A stretch of 64,000 bases of DNA. It comes from Kribbella antiqua (lineage in GTDB: Bacteria; Actinomycetota; Actinomycetes; Propionibacteriales; Kribbellaceae). Position 1 is the stretch's first letter. Every line of letters begins with the position of its first letter. Of the stretch, positions 8,832-16,973 are shown in pieces. Where the stretch lies: contig NZ_SLWR01000007.1 of assembly GCF_004345665.1 (NCBI RefSeq), positions 372,001 through 436,000 on the forward strand, in the 5' to 3' direction. The notes beneath the pieces are model-generated. The model was not told the DNA's origin and did not search any database. It worked only from the letters and a program-made list of their open reading frames with translations. The position numbers were made by a program, and so were the translations under genes.

Positions 8832-8969
8832 CCGGTACCTTTTCGCGTTCCGTATCTCACCAGACAACCCACCCGGAACGCGGCAGGTCGAGAACCTCAC
8901 CTCGATCACCAAAGGTACCGGCCAATCGGCGGCAGGCGAGCGCGGGCGCTCTGCCCCTCGCCTGCCGCC
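8832..8969 (+). ncRNA. Candidate structured RNA: three-way junction plus long hairpin
   Basis: Closing stem: CCGGTACCTTT (8832-8842) pairs perfectly with AAAGGTACCGG (8911-8921). Inside it, CGCGTTCCG (8844-8852) pairs with CGGAACGCG (8874-8882), and TCGAG (8888-8892) pairs with CTCGA (8901-8905), giving a three-way junction. A separate 13-bp perfect stem follows (8928-8940 with 8957-8969). A rho-independent terminator at 9013-9053 ends the unit. No ORF fits. It could be a 3'-UTR-derived sRNA of the 76-aa gene or an independent RNA; no known Rfam family was recognised. Confidence 0.5.
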
Positions 8970-9012
8970 CATTTCTCCCCTGAATGCGCCTGACAACAGA
9001 AAAGACCCCGTC

Positions 9013-9053
9013 CGCACCGGCGATTCCCCAAGGTCCCGGTGCGGGCGTTTTTC
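9013..9053 (+). terminator. Rho-independent terminator
   Basis: Stem CGCACCGG (9013-9020) / CCGGTGCG (9036-9043), then GGCG and a run of five T (to 9053). It ends transcripts from the 76-aa gene and structured RNA region before the VOC gene at 9131. Confidence 0.8.
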
Positions 9054-9130
9054 TTTGTACGGCGATGTCGAGCGGCGCCGGCGAGTTCCGACGTACCAGG
9101 CGTTAGGTCCCCGAGACGTTGGAGAAGCTC

Positions 9131-9487
9131 GTGATTCTGAACAGCATGTTGCTCGGCAGCACCGACCCCGACCGCTTGAAGGCCTGGTACCGCGAAGGCT
9201 TCCACGCCAAAGTCGACGGCTACGGCAACCTCGACCTCGGCGGCTTCGGCCTGGTCATCGAACACCGCGACGACGTAGCCACCAAAACCGTCGAACCCGG
9301 ACGCTTCATCATCAACTTCGCCGTCGACGACATCGAGACAGCCGCCGCCCACCTCCGCACCCTCGACGTCACCTGGCTGGTCCACCCCGAAGACCGCGGC
9401 ATCGGCCACTTCGCCACCCTGATCGACCCAGACGGCAACTACGTCCAGCTCATCCAGATGAAGCCGGAGTACTACGCCAACCTCTGA
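9131..9487 (+). CDS. VOC-family protein
   Basis: 118 residues, single glyoxalase-like module: LNSMLLGSTDPDRLKAWY at the start, INFAVDDIETAAAHL in the middle, and LIDPDGNYVQLIQM at the end. The GTG at 9131 has GGAG at 9121-9124, which fits better than TTG 9119. It lacks an obvious full metal-ligand set, so a catalytic role is uncertain. It follows the terminator at 9053 and stands alone. Confidence 0.85.
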   Translation: MILNSMLLGSTDPDRLKAWYREGFHAKVDGYGNLDLGGFGLVIEHRDDVATKTVEPGRFIINFAVDDIETAAAHLRTLDVTWLVHPEDRGIGHFATLIDPDGNYVQLIQMKPEYYANL

Positions 9488-9551
9488 TGGACCCTCGGCG
9501 GGCTACGGTCCGAGACATCGTGCAGCGCAGTCGCGCGGAGGGGAGTGTGTG

Positions 9552-10001
9552 ATGAGGTTCAACGCCGAACTCGAGTCCACCGGCAAGACGACAGCCGGCT
9601 TCGAGGTACCCGAAGAGGTCGTCGAAGGCCTCGGCGGCGGTGCGCACCCGAAGGTCAGCGTGACCGTCAACGGCTTCACCTTCCGCACTTCGATCGCCCG
9701 GATGGGCGGTCGCTACCTGCTCGGCGTCAGCGCGGAACGCCGTACCGCCGCGGGTATCTCAGCCGGCGACGTCCTCGACGTCGACGTGGACCTCGACACC
9801 GCACCCCGCGAGGTCGAGGTCCCCGACGACTTCGCCGCCGCCCTGGCCGCCAACCCGAAGGCCAAGGCTTTCTGGGACACCCTCAGCTACAGCAACCAGC
9901 AATGGCACGTAACCCAAGCCACCTCCGCCAAAACCCCCGAAACCCGCACCCGCCGCCTCGAAAAGTCCATCACCCTGCTCGCAGAAGGCCGAGCCCGCTG
10001 A
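9552..10001 (+). CDS. DUF1905 / YdeI-OmpD-associated family protein
   Basis: 149 residues. The N-terminal DUF1905 barrel runs FNAELESTGKTTAGFEVPEEVVEGLG through VTVNGFTFRTSIARMGGRYLLGV. A YdeI-like C-terminal part follows with ALAANPKAKAFWDTLSYSNQ and RRLEKSITLLAEGR. Molecular role is unknown; relatives are linked to bacteriocin or peptide resistance. ATG 9552 is preceded by GGAGGGGAG. Confidence 0.88.
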   Translation: MRFNAELESTGKTTAGFEVPEEVVEGLGGGAHPKVSVTVNGFTFRTSIARMGGRYLLGVSAERRTAAGISAGDVLDVDVDLDTAPREVEVPDDFAAALAANPKAKAFWDTLSYSNQQWHVTQATSAKTPETRTRRLEKSITLLAEGRAR

Positions 10002-10049
10002 GCCATCCAACGCCATGCTCGAGGATGTCCAAGCGCTCAGGCGATCACG

Positions 10050-10097
10050 ACTAAAGTGATGATTCTGATACTATAGTGCTGATATAGAGACTATAGT
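10050..10097 (+). promoter_or_regulatory. Three phased 20-bp iterons overlapping the promoter of the nucleotidyltransferase/HEPN pair
   Basis: ACTAAAGT (10050), ACTATAGT (10070) and ACTATAGT (10090) are 8-bp near- or perfect palindromes spaced exactly 20 bp. The 20-bp units share ACTAWAGTGMTGAT. Each second or third unit also contains TATAGT, a good -10 box, so a bound protein would block transcription. This AT-rich tract is unlike its surroundings. The likely binder is the N-terminal winged helix of the adjacent protein (inference). Confidence 0.7.
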
Positions 10098-10109
10098 AAG
10101 GATTGCGGC

Positions 10110-10742
10110 GTGGACTTGTCTCACCCGATCAGCACGGTGGTTCCGTCGCTCGACGGCCCCGTGCTGACCGTGCTCGCCCGGACCACGGAGCCACTGACGG
10201 GCCGCAGGATTCAGCAGCTGGCAGGTGCCGGCAGTGAATCCGGCGTGCGAAAGGTCCTTCTGCGGCTGACGGAGACCGGCCTGGTCGGAGCCTCCCAGGC
10301 AGGTGCGAGCACCCTTTATCTCCTCAACAGGCAGCACATCGCGGCCGCCACGATCGAGCAGTTGATCAACCTGCGGCAACGTCTGATCGACAGAATCCAC
10401 GACGCCATCGCAGACTGGCCGACCCCGCCAGTGCACGCGAGCCTGTTCGGCTCGGCGGCTCGCGGCGAGGGTGGTCTGGATAGCGACATTGACATCTTGC
10501 TGATCCACGAGAACTACCCGGATTTACCACCAGCGGAGTGGGCCGACCAGGTGGACGACCTCGCCCAGCAGGTGTACCGCTGGACCGGGAATCGCGCTCA
10601 GATGTACGAGCTCAGCCTCTCGCAACTCGATGAGCATCTCGCCGCCGACGAGCCGATCGTCGCAGAATGGCACCGCGACGCGATCACCGTTGCCGGGGTC
10701 GACTTTCGTCACATCCGTACGTCGCAACGGGACGGGCGATGA
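10110..10742 (+). CDS. Winged-helix/minimal nucleotidyltransferase fusion, putative antitoxin
   Basis: 210 residues. The N-terminal part (about 15-90) is a winged-helix DNA-binding region (LTGRRIQQLAGAGSESGVRKVLLRLTETGL). The C-terminal part is a minimal nucleotidyltransferase with LFGSAARGEGGLDSDIDILLI, the family's GS...DxD active site, so catalysis should be intact. GTG start with AAGGA 7 nt upstream. It overlaps the HEPN gene as ATGA. MNT-HEPN pairs work as toxin-antitoxin modules in which the MNT protein can nucleotidylate the HEPN partner. The DNA-binding domain plus iterons suggests autoregulation. Confidence 0.85.
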   Translation: MDLSHPISTVVPSLDGPVLTVLARTTEPLTGRRIQQLAGAGSESGVRKVLLRLTETGLVGASQAGASTLYLLNRQHIAAATIEQLINLRQRLIDRIHDAIADWPTPPVHASLFGSAARGEGGLDSDIDILLIHENYPDLPPAEWADQVDDLAQQVYRWTGNRAQMYELSLSQLDEHLAADEPIVAEWHRDAITVAGVDFRHIRTSQRDGR

Positions 10743-11149
10743 CTCCGAAAGCATCCGGCCGAACCCAGCAGTGCGGTCGCGAGCAGGCGCGCGTTCGCCT
10801 GACCCAGGCCAGGGCCTTTCTCGAGGTGGCTGAGCTCATCGACAGCGAGGAGGACGACCTCGCACATCCCGGCGTGGCCGCTTCGCTTGCAGGAATTGCC
10901 GCAGCCGACGCCGGGTGCTGTATCGCGCTGGGAGAGCGGCCCCGTGGCAAGGACCACCGCCAGGCAGTCGATCTCGTCCGAACGATCGCGGGTCATGGCG
11001 GCGCGATGGCTCGGGCGCTGGACCGGCTGCTCGACATCAAGGACGGCGCACACTACGGCATGGTGTTCGTCGGTTCGCAGAAGGCCAAAGCGGCGGTCAA
11101 GCAAGCACAACTGCTGGTGGACGGTGCCGAAGCCGTCTTCAGGAGTTGA
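10739..11149 (+). CDS. HEPN-domain partner of the nucleotidyltransferase
   Basis: 136 residues, all-helical. Four helices with AFLEVAELIDSEE, GIAAADAGCCIALGERP, and LLDIKDGAHYG before the last helix. The usual RNase motif Rx4-6H is not present: the matching position reads IKDGAH, so Arg is missing. It belongs to the HEPN branch in which this motif is LLxxKxxAxY. Ribonuclease activity is therefore doubtful. It is translationally coupled to the upstream gene by a 4-bp overlap. A role in substrate binding or in the MNT complex is inferred. Confidence 0.75.
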   Translation: MTPKASGRTQQCGREQARVRLTQARAFLEVAELIDSEEDDLAHPGVAASLAGIAAADAGCCIALGERPRGKDHRQAVDLVRTIAGHGGAMARALDRLLDIKDGAHYGMVFVGSQKAKAAVKQAQLLVDGAEAVFRS

Positions 11150-11160
11150 GCGCCACTTGG

Positions 11161-11895
11161 CTAGCAGTAGGAGCGGCAGGTGGTGTCGGGGCCGTAGGTG
11201 CGTTTGGTTTTGAGGACTGTGGGGGCGGGGGAGAGTTGGCGGCCGTTGCGCCAGGCGGTGAGGAAGGGTTGGGGTGGGACGGTGCCGCGGCGGATCCACC
11301 AGTGGTTGGCGGGGGTGGGCCAGCTGATGCCGAAGTGCAGGTGGGGTGGAGTGACGCGGGCGCTACCGGTGTTGCCGGTCAAGCCGAGGCGCTGACCGGC
11401 ACGGACCTGTAGGCCGGGCTTGATGCCGGTGGTGATCGCGGAGAGGTGTGAGCCGTAGTACCGGACGCCGTCGACGCCGACCACCGAGACGGCCAGACCG
11501 CCGCGATCCCGCCCGATGTTGGTCTTCGGGTTCCAACGATCCACCGTCGTCACCTCGTCGACCCGACCGTCCACCGGTGAAACGAACTCACACCCGACTG
11601 GGGCAAAAATGTCCGAGGCTGGATAGTCATGATGACTCTGCGACGCAGACGCCTTGCAGCCCGCGATCGGAAACACATAGACAGTCTTTGCCGACGGCAA
11701 CGAAGCCGACGGCAACGATGGCGACGGCTGCGGGCGGGATCTAGTGGCGGTGCTCGTCACCGGGGGTGTGGTCGTGGCGCTGGTTGTCGGCGTACGAGCG
11801 ACATCCCCAGCCGGTGGGTTCGACGTGCAGGCTGTGGACAGCGCGAGCAGACCGATCCCAGTCACCACCGCCGCGGCCGACACGAGATTGCCCAC
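11161..11895 (-). CDS. M23 (LytM) family peptidase, probable lipoprotein
   Basis: 244 residues from GTG 11895. The N-terminal hydrophobic stretch ends in LLALSTAC, a weak lipobox, then a Thr/Pro/Ser-rich linker (about 25-75). The LytM domain carries the zinc-ligand pattern HHDYPASDIFA and HLHFGISWP and the GNTGSARVTPPHLH loop. It probably cleaves peptidoglycan cross-links or activates amidases outside the membrane. An upstream ATG at 11979 adds a Arg/His-rich stretch and overlaps the divergent gene, so the GTG is preferred. It converges on the HEPN gene, 11 bp apart. Confidence 0.85.
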   Translation of the reverse strand: MGNLVSAAAVVTGIGLLALSTACTSNPPAGDVARTPTTSATTTPPVTSTATRSRPQPSPSLPSASLPSAKTVYVFPIAGCKASASQSHHDYPASDIFAPVGCEFVSPVDGRVDEVTTVDRWNPKTNIGRDRGGLAVSVVGVDGVRYYGSHLSAITTGIKPGLQVRAGQRLGLTGNTGSARVTPPHLHFGISWPTPANHWWIRRGTVPPQPFLTAWRNGRQLSPAPTVLKTKRTYGPDTTCRSYC

Positions 11896-11922
11896 GTGGC
11901 ATTGAAGCTTCGTCGCTCTGTG

Positions 11923-12183
11923 ATGTCTAGTGGCGGGATGGAGATCCGCCCGGAGGACGTCGAGGTACTGATTCGGCATCCGTTCGGGGATTTGTGGCCG
12001 ACGTTGGCGGAGTGGATGGAGCGGGGGCCTGGTCCGCGTACGGCGCTTCGGCCGGTGGCGGCGCGGTCACGGCTGACCGGTGAGGCGTTGCCGTTGTCGG
12101 TGATTCCGTTGCGCTACCGGAACGACGGGGCGTCGCTGGCGGCGATCGCTCGTGGGGAGTTCACCGATCCCTGGGCGGGCTGA
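11923..12183 (+). CDS. Small hypothetical protein of 86 residues
   Basis: Not recognised. The reading frame gives MEIRPEDVEVLIRHPFGDLW, ATLAEW-like helices, and SVIPLRYRNDGASLAAIARGEFTDPWAG, with acidic and aromatic residues typical of a folded soluble protein. ATG 11923 or 11938 are both possible. It is divergent from the M23 lipoprotein. Codon use matches real genes of the window, but the evidence is limited to an intact frame. Confidence 0.5.
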   Translation: MSSGGMEIRPEDVEVLIRHPFGDLWPTLAEWMERGPGPRTALRPVAARSRLTGEALPLSVIPLRYRNDGASLAAIARGEFTDPWAG

Positions 12184-12263
12184 GCGTTCACCGGGGGAAC
12201 ACCTTCCGGTCATGGGAAAAGGTGATGATCTCGCCGGATTCCGCCATCCGAGAGGACACCCCG

Positions 12264-14012
12264 ATGGGTCACACGCACGACCACCCGCACAGCCACGGGC
12301 ATGGACACGGGCACGGGCACGGTCACACCCACGAGCACGGTCACGACCACCACCACCCGAATACCGAGCTCGACGCGGCGACGCTGGCCGCGCTCGACGA
12401 GTCGGTGCCGGACAGCGACCTCTCGCCGACCGAGGTCTCCCGCCGCGCTCTCCTCCGCTCAGCCGGCATCCTCGGCGGTACGGCGGCCCTCGGCATCACC
12501 GGAGCCCAGGTCGCCGCGGCCAACGACTACGGCTGGGTTTTCCAGCCAGGCAACCGCCCGAACGTCTGGCTGGCCGGCGACCACCACATCCACACCCAGC
12601 TGAGCTCCGACGGTCTGTACCGGGTGATCGATCAGGCCCGGCACGCGGCGGCGTACGGGCTCGACTGGCTCGTCATCACCGACCACGGCGGCGCGACGCA
12701 CGCCCGGATCGGCGTCGACCTGGTCAACCCGCAGATCAAGGCGGCCCGCTCCGAGCTCAAGAACACGCTGATCTTCCAGGGCCTGGAGTGGAACATTCCG
12801 GCCGCCGAACACGGCACGATCTTCGTCGCGCCCGGCAGCCGCGAGGTCGACGTACTCAAGCAGTTCGAGAACGAGTACGACGGCAGCGTGAAGGGCGCCG
12901 GGGCGAACACCCCCACCAACGAAGCGCTCGCGGTGTCCGGCATCCAGTGGCTCGGTCAACAGGTGGACCAGCGCCGGGTCGCGGACGCCCTTTTCCTCGC
13001 CAACCACCCGGCTCGCAACGGCATCGACAGCCCGCACGAGATCCGCAACTGGCGCGACGCCGACCCGCGGATCGCCGTCGGCTTCGAGGGTGCGCCCGGT
13101 CACCAGGCCGCGGGTCTGCCGTACGGGGCGGCGAGCGCCCGCGGTCTCTACGGCAACTCGCCGAACGCGAACTCCTTCCCCGGCTACCCGGCCGAGAGCT
13201 ACCGCACCTGGGGTGGCTTCGACTGGATGACCGCGACCGTCGGCGGTTTGTGGGGCAGCCTGCTCGCCGAAGGCAAGCCGTGGTGGATCAGCGCCAACTC
13301 CGACTCACACCAGAACTGGAACGAGACCGCCCGTCGCCCCGACGGTTCGAGCCAGGCGCAGTTCGACCGCGACGGCCGCTACATGGACCCGGTGTACAGC
13401 AACGCGGTCAACTCCACCGCGAGCGACTTCTGGCCCGGCTTCTACAGCCGCACCCACGTCGGCGCCGATCGCCGCGACTACCTCGCGGTGATGGAGGGTC
13501 TGCGCAACGGCCGTGTCTGGGTCGACCACGGCGCGCTGGTCAAGGGCGTCGACGTCGAGGTCCGCGAAGTCGGCAAACGGTACGGCGAACCGCTCGGCGG
13601 CGCGCTGGTCACGCGCAAGGGCCGCCCGGTGGAGCTCGTCGTACGGATCACCGCGCAAACACTGCCGAACTGGGCGAACTTCGTCCCGAGTCTCAACCGC
13701 GTCGACGTGATCCAGGGCTCGGTCAACGGCCTGGTCACCGACCGCGACACCTTCACCACGCCGAACACCAAGGTCGTCCGGCAGTGGGACACGTCCGGCC
13801 GGCGCGGCACGTTCGAGCTGGTCTACCCGCTGGGCAACGCGGAGGAGCCGTTCTACGTGCGCGTTCGCGGCACCGACGGGAACCGCAGCCAGCCCGGCTA
13901 CCTCGGCGCGGCGGTCGATCCGGCCGGCCCGAAGCTCGACGTGGTCGGCGACGCGGACCCGTGGGTCGACCTGTGGTTCTACACCAACCCGATCTGGGTG
14001 CTGCCCAAGTGA
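12264..14012 (+). CDS. Tat-exported PHP-domain phosphoesterase with a His-rich N-terminus
   Basis: 582 residues. The first 33 residues hold 16 histidines (HTHDHPHSHGHGHG and so on). A twin-arginine signal follows near residue 55: SRRALLRSAGILGG, ending in QVAAAN. The PHP domain starts with GDHHIHTQLSSDG (metal ligands) and LVITDHGG, and later has ANHPARNG and SANSDSHQNW. It is likely a secreted metal-dependent phosphoesterase. ATG 12264 has GAGAGG upstream. A metal-binding tail in front of a Tat signal is unusual and would stay cytoplasmic until cleavage. It overlaps the next gene as GTGA. Confidence 0.85.
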   Translation: MGHTHDHPHSHGHGHGHGHGHTHEHGHDHHHPNTELDAATLAALDESVPDSDLSPTEVSRRALLRSAGILGGTAALGITGAQVAAANDYGWVFQPGNRPNVWLAGDHHIHTQLSSDGLYRVIDQARHAAAYGLDWLVITDHGGATHARIGVDLVNPQIKAARSELKNTLIFQGLEWNIPAAEHGTIFVAPGSREVDVLKQFENEYDGSVKGAGANTPTNEALAVSGIQWLGQQVDQRRVADALFLANHPARNGIDSPHEIRNWRDADPRIAVGFEGAPGHQAAGLPYGAASARGLYGNSPNANSFPGYPAESYRTWGGFDWMTATVGGLWGSLLAEGKPWWISANSDSHQNWNETARRPDGSSQAQFDRDGRYMDPVYSNAVNSTASDFWPGFYSRTHVGADRRDYLAVMEGLRNGRVWVDHGALVKGVDVEVREVGKRYGEPLGGALVTRKGRPVELVVRITAQTLPNWANFVPSLNRVDVIQGSVNGLVTDRDTFTTPNTKVVRQWDTSGRRGTFELVYPLGNAEEPFYVRVRGTDGNRSQPGYLGAAVDPAGPKLDVVGDADPWVDLWFYTNPIWVLPK

Positions 14013-14581
14013 TCGTCGCCATCGACGCGGACAGCCGGGACACGGCCGAGGCCGACCACCTGCTGTACGAGCTGCTGGACGCTATGGACCAGCCTGTCGT
14101 CGCCTGCACCCACATGGTGTCAGGCGGCGACCTCCCGCACGTCGCCGTCTCGATCATGAGCGCCGCGGACCTGGCTGACGACATTCGCCACCGCTTCAAC
14201 CAGCACCACGTCGGCCTGGCGATCACCCGCCCTCAAGCGTCCGAGCCGGAGCTCGCCGGCCCCAGTCACCTCGTCCGTGGTGCGTACGTCGCCGCCGTCG
14301 AAGCAGCCCTGGGTACGGCGGGACGCGTCGTCCGCTGGCCTGGACACGAACAAGCCCGCGGCATCCTCCTCGCCAAAGAGCTCCGGATCCGCTGCGGCAT
14401 CGACCACCTCGAAGCCGTCGGCGGCGTGCCCATCACCGACGACACCCTGGTCGACACCCGCGACTTCCTCCGCCCGATCCGCCGTGACAGCCGCCTGGTC
14501 CTCCAACTCCAGCCGGCCGCCGGCAACCTCCTCATCCCCTTCGAACTCCAACACCAGCAAAAGTGCTGCGCGGATCATTGA
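14009..14581 (+). CDS. Hypothetical protein coupled to the PHP phosphoesterase
   Basis: 190 residues, not recognised. Alternating strands and helices: VIVAIDADSRDTAEADHLLYELLDAM, VVACTHMVSGGDLPHVAVSIM, and a C-terminal acidic/basic region. It has no signal peptide or membrane segment. The GTG at 14009 overlaps the PHP stop as GTGA, so the two are made together. The last 7 bp overlap the 3' end of helD on the other strand. No function is claimed. Confidence 0.65.
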   Translation: MIVAIDADSRDTAEADHLLYELLDAMDQPVVACTHMVSGGDLPHVAVSIMSAADLADDIRHRFNQHHVGLAITRPQASEPELAGPSHLVRGAYVAAVEAALGTAGRVVRWPGHEQARGILLAKELRIRCGIDHLEAVGGVPITDDTLVDTRDFLRPIRRDSRLVLQLQPAAGNLLIPFELQHQQKCCADH

Positions 14582-16821
14582 CTCCAGGCGGTTGAGGAGC
14601 GCAGTACGTCGGGGAGAGTGCCGATGACGCCGAGTCGCTGAGTGCATCGGGTCAGGGCGACGTACAGATCGCGGAGGCCGCGCGGGGACTCGATCATGAT
14701 GCCGTCGGCATCGACGACGAGGACCGAGTCGAACTCGAGCCCTTTTGCGTTGCGTGCGGTGAGCACGGTGACGTCGGCGAGATCCGCGACCGCCTCTTGG
14801 ACCAGCTCGAGTCGGCGCCGCGATGTGATGACCCCGACCTGACCATGCTGGGTCTCGTCCCCGGCAATCTTGTGGACGTACAAGGCCTGCTCGGGGGCCG
14901 GTACATCGGCGTACCAAGGCTTTATGCCGGTCGACCGGACCGAACGTGGCGCGGGGATCGAGGGGTCGACCTCACGGAGGACGTCGCCGGCGAGTTCCAT
15001 CACCTCGGCGGGGGTGCGGTAGTTCAACGTCAGCTCGGCCAGTCGCCAGCGGTCCCCGAACGTCTCGCCCAGCGCGGCCGACCAGCTGGTGCCGCCGCCG
15101 ATCGCACCGGTCTGGGCGACATCGCCGACGACGGTCATCGAGCGCAAGGGGCACCGCCGCGCGATCGCACGCCACGCCATCGGGGTCAGCTCCTGCGCCT
15201 CGTCCACGATCACGTGCCCGTAGGTCCAGCGCCGATCCGCCGCAGCGCGATCGGCGAGCGTACGGTCGTCCTCAGCCTCGTACCGTTCGGCCAGTGCCTC
15301 GGCGTCGAGAATGTCCTTGGCAGTAAGGACTTCCGACTCGTCGTCCTCGTCGAAGTCGGTCGATCCCGAGCCGGACAGCACATCCAAAGAGCCTTGTGCA
15401 TAAGCGATTGCGCGCGCTCGCGCCGCCTTCTCCCGGGCCGCCTCGCGTCCGTCATCGCCGAGCAACTCAGCCGCCTCATCGAGCAGCGGTACGTCGGACG
15501 GGCTCCAATCGTCGCCGTATCGCAGCAGGTGTTCACGATCCAGCACGCTCAACTGCGGTGCGGCCAGAGCCAGCCGGTCCTCATCGCCGTACAAGTCCTC
15601 GAGCAGTCTCTGCGGGCTGAGCATCGGCCAGAGCTGGTCGAGCAATGCTTGGACCGCCGGCTCGGCGACGACCTCTTTGCGCAGTTCGGCAAGGTCGTAC
15701 TCGTCGAGGATCATCTCGCCGTCGAGGGGGTCGGTGCCGATCAGCTCGGCGTACTGGTTCGTCAGGTGATCGATGATCTCGGTCAGGAAGAGCGGCCGGG
15801 CCTGGTTGTGGCTCAGGTTGCGGGCGCGCGCTCGCCGCCGTACCTCTTCGCACACTGACGGGTCGAGCCGGAGCTCGGTCCGGTCGACGGTCACCCGGAT
15901 CGGCCGGCTCGGGACCCACTGCCGGTCGGCAACCGCCTTGGCGATCACGTCCGCCATCACCGCGCGGCCCTTGACCTCGGCGCTCTCGGCGTCCTCGGGC
16001 CGGGTCGCGGTCAGCCCTGGATACAGCTCGGCGACCGTGACCAGGCGTACGCCGTCCTCGCCGAGCGACGGCAACACCTGGCCGATGAACCGCAGGAACG
16101 CCGCATTCGGCCCGACCACGAGAATTCCGCGCTTTTCCAGTTGCTCACGGTGCGTATAAAGCAAATAGGCGGCGCGATGCAGGGCGATAGCGGTCTTGCC
16201 GGTCCCGGGACCGCCTTGGACGACGAGGATCCCGGGCAGCTCCGAGCGGATGATCCGGTCCTGGTCGGCCTGGATCGTCTGGACGATCGACTCCATCCGG
16301 CCGGTCCGGCGGGCCTCCAGTGCCTTCAGCAGCACCGCCTCGCCCATCACCCCGGTGCCGGGTTTGGACGCGTCGGCGGCGTCGTGCTCGAGGTCGAGCT
16401 GCTCGTCCTGGACGTCCACCACCTTCCGCAGCCGGGTCTGGATGTGCCGCCGTCGTACGACGCCCTCGTTCGCCACCGCGGTCGCGATGTAGAACGGGCG
16501 GGCCGCGGGTGCACGCCAGTCGACCAGCAGGGGTTCGTAGTCGTCGTCGTGCAGGCCGAGGCGGCCGATGTGCAGGACCTCGCCGTCGACGTCGTCCAGC
16601 CGGCCGAAGTACAGCCCTTCCTCCGCCGAGTTGAGCCGGGCCAGCCGCACGTTGAGGTCGCGGATCCGGCCGTCGCGCTGGTGCAGGGCCTGGGCGTTGC
16701 GGGTACCGACGAGCTGTTCGTCGCGCTTGCGGGCCTCGGTGCGCTCGCGCTCGGCGTCGAGCGCGGCGTAGAACGTCGTCAGGTGAACCTGTTCAGCCTG
16801 GACCGGATTCGGCAATTCCAA
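14575..16821 (-). CDS. helD: HelD-type RNA-polymerase-recycling ATPase
   Basis: 748 residues. UvrD/Rep-like superfamily 1 architecture: long N-terminal coiled coil (QVHLTTFYAALDAERERTE...), Walker A GGPGTGKTAIALHR near residue 200, DEAQELTP as the Walker B/DExQ motif near 580, and late motifs VLTARNAKGLEFDSVLVVDAD and YVALTRCTQ. HelD removes stalled RNA polymerase from nucleic acid and can protect it from rifamycins. TTG 16821 is in the reported frame; TTG 16815 with AAGGGG 6 nt before it is a good alternative. The promoter region is the structured tract at 16830-16908. Confidence 0.93.
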   Translation of the reverse strand: MELPNPVQAEQVHLTTFYAALDAERERTEARKRDEQLVGTRNAQALHQRDGRIRDLNVRLARLNSAEEGLYFGRLDDVDGEVLHIGRLGLHDDDYEPLLVDWRAPAARPFYIATAVANEGVVRRRHIQTRLRKVVDVQDEQLDLEHDAADASKPGTGVMGEAVLLKALEARRTGRMESIVQTIQADQDRIIRSELPGILVVQGGPGTGKTAIALHRAAYLLYTHREQLEKRGILVVGPNAAFLRFIGQVLPSLGEDGVRLVTVAELYPGLTATRPEDAESAEVKGRAVMADVIAKAVADRQWVPSRPIRVTVDRTELRLDPSVCEEVRRRARARNLSHNQARPLFLTEIIDHLTNQYAELIGTDPLDGEMILDEYDLAELRKEVVAEPAVQALLDQLWPMLSPQRLLEDLYGDEDRLALAAPQLSVLDREHLLRYGDDWSPSDVPLLDEAAELLGDDGREAAREKAARARAIAYAQGSLDVLSGSGSTDFDEDDESEVLTAKDILDAEALAERYEAEDDRTLADRAAADRRWTYGHVIVDEAQELTPMAWRAIARRCPLRSMTVVGDVAQTGAIGGGTSWSAALGETFGDRWRLAELTLNYRTPAEVMELAGDVLREVDPSIPAPRSVRSTGIKPWYADVPAPEQALYVHKIAGDETQHGQVGVITSRRRLELVQEAVADLADVTVLTARNAKGLEFDSVLVVDADGIMIESPRGLRDLYVALTRCTQRLGVIGTLPDVLRSSTAWSQ

Positions 16822-16829
16822 CCCCTTGT

Positions 16830-16908
16830 GATAAACTATGCGCCGTTGGTTCCCAGAGAATCATTTGTGGAATTTCTCTGGTAGCAGCCACAAATCCTTG
16901 AGTTTATC
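16830..16908. promoter_or_regulatory. AT-rich divergent control region with three interleaved inverted repeats
   Basis: GATAAACT (16830-16837) pairs with AGTTTATC (16901-16908). Inside, CCAGAGAA (16853-16860) pairs with TTCTCTGG (16874-16881), and ATTTGTGG (16863-16870) pairs with CCACAAAT (16888-16895). The inner two are interleaved, as in an H-type pseudoknot or two overlapping operators. It lies between helD and the M4 protease gene. Confidence 0.6.
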
Positions 16909-16973
16909 TTCTCCCGCACATTTTCTGTAGCGCCTCTGTTATGTGGACTGCCCGAACGGGCAGGATCTGCCGC

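Noticed and set aside
10110-11149. Classical MntA-HepT type VII toxin-antitoxin
   Set aside because: The architecture is similar, but the HEPN partner lacks the RX4HXY site, so the name was not used.
12152-14581. Long 809-residue frame over the PHP gene
   Set aside because: Arg/Gly/Pro-rich shadow frame; only its last 190 residues (14009-14581) look like a real gene.
16830-16908. Rifamycin-associated element (RAE)
   Set aside because: The GC-rich RAE inverted repeat was not found; the repeats here are AT-rich and different.
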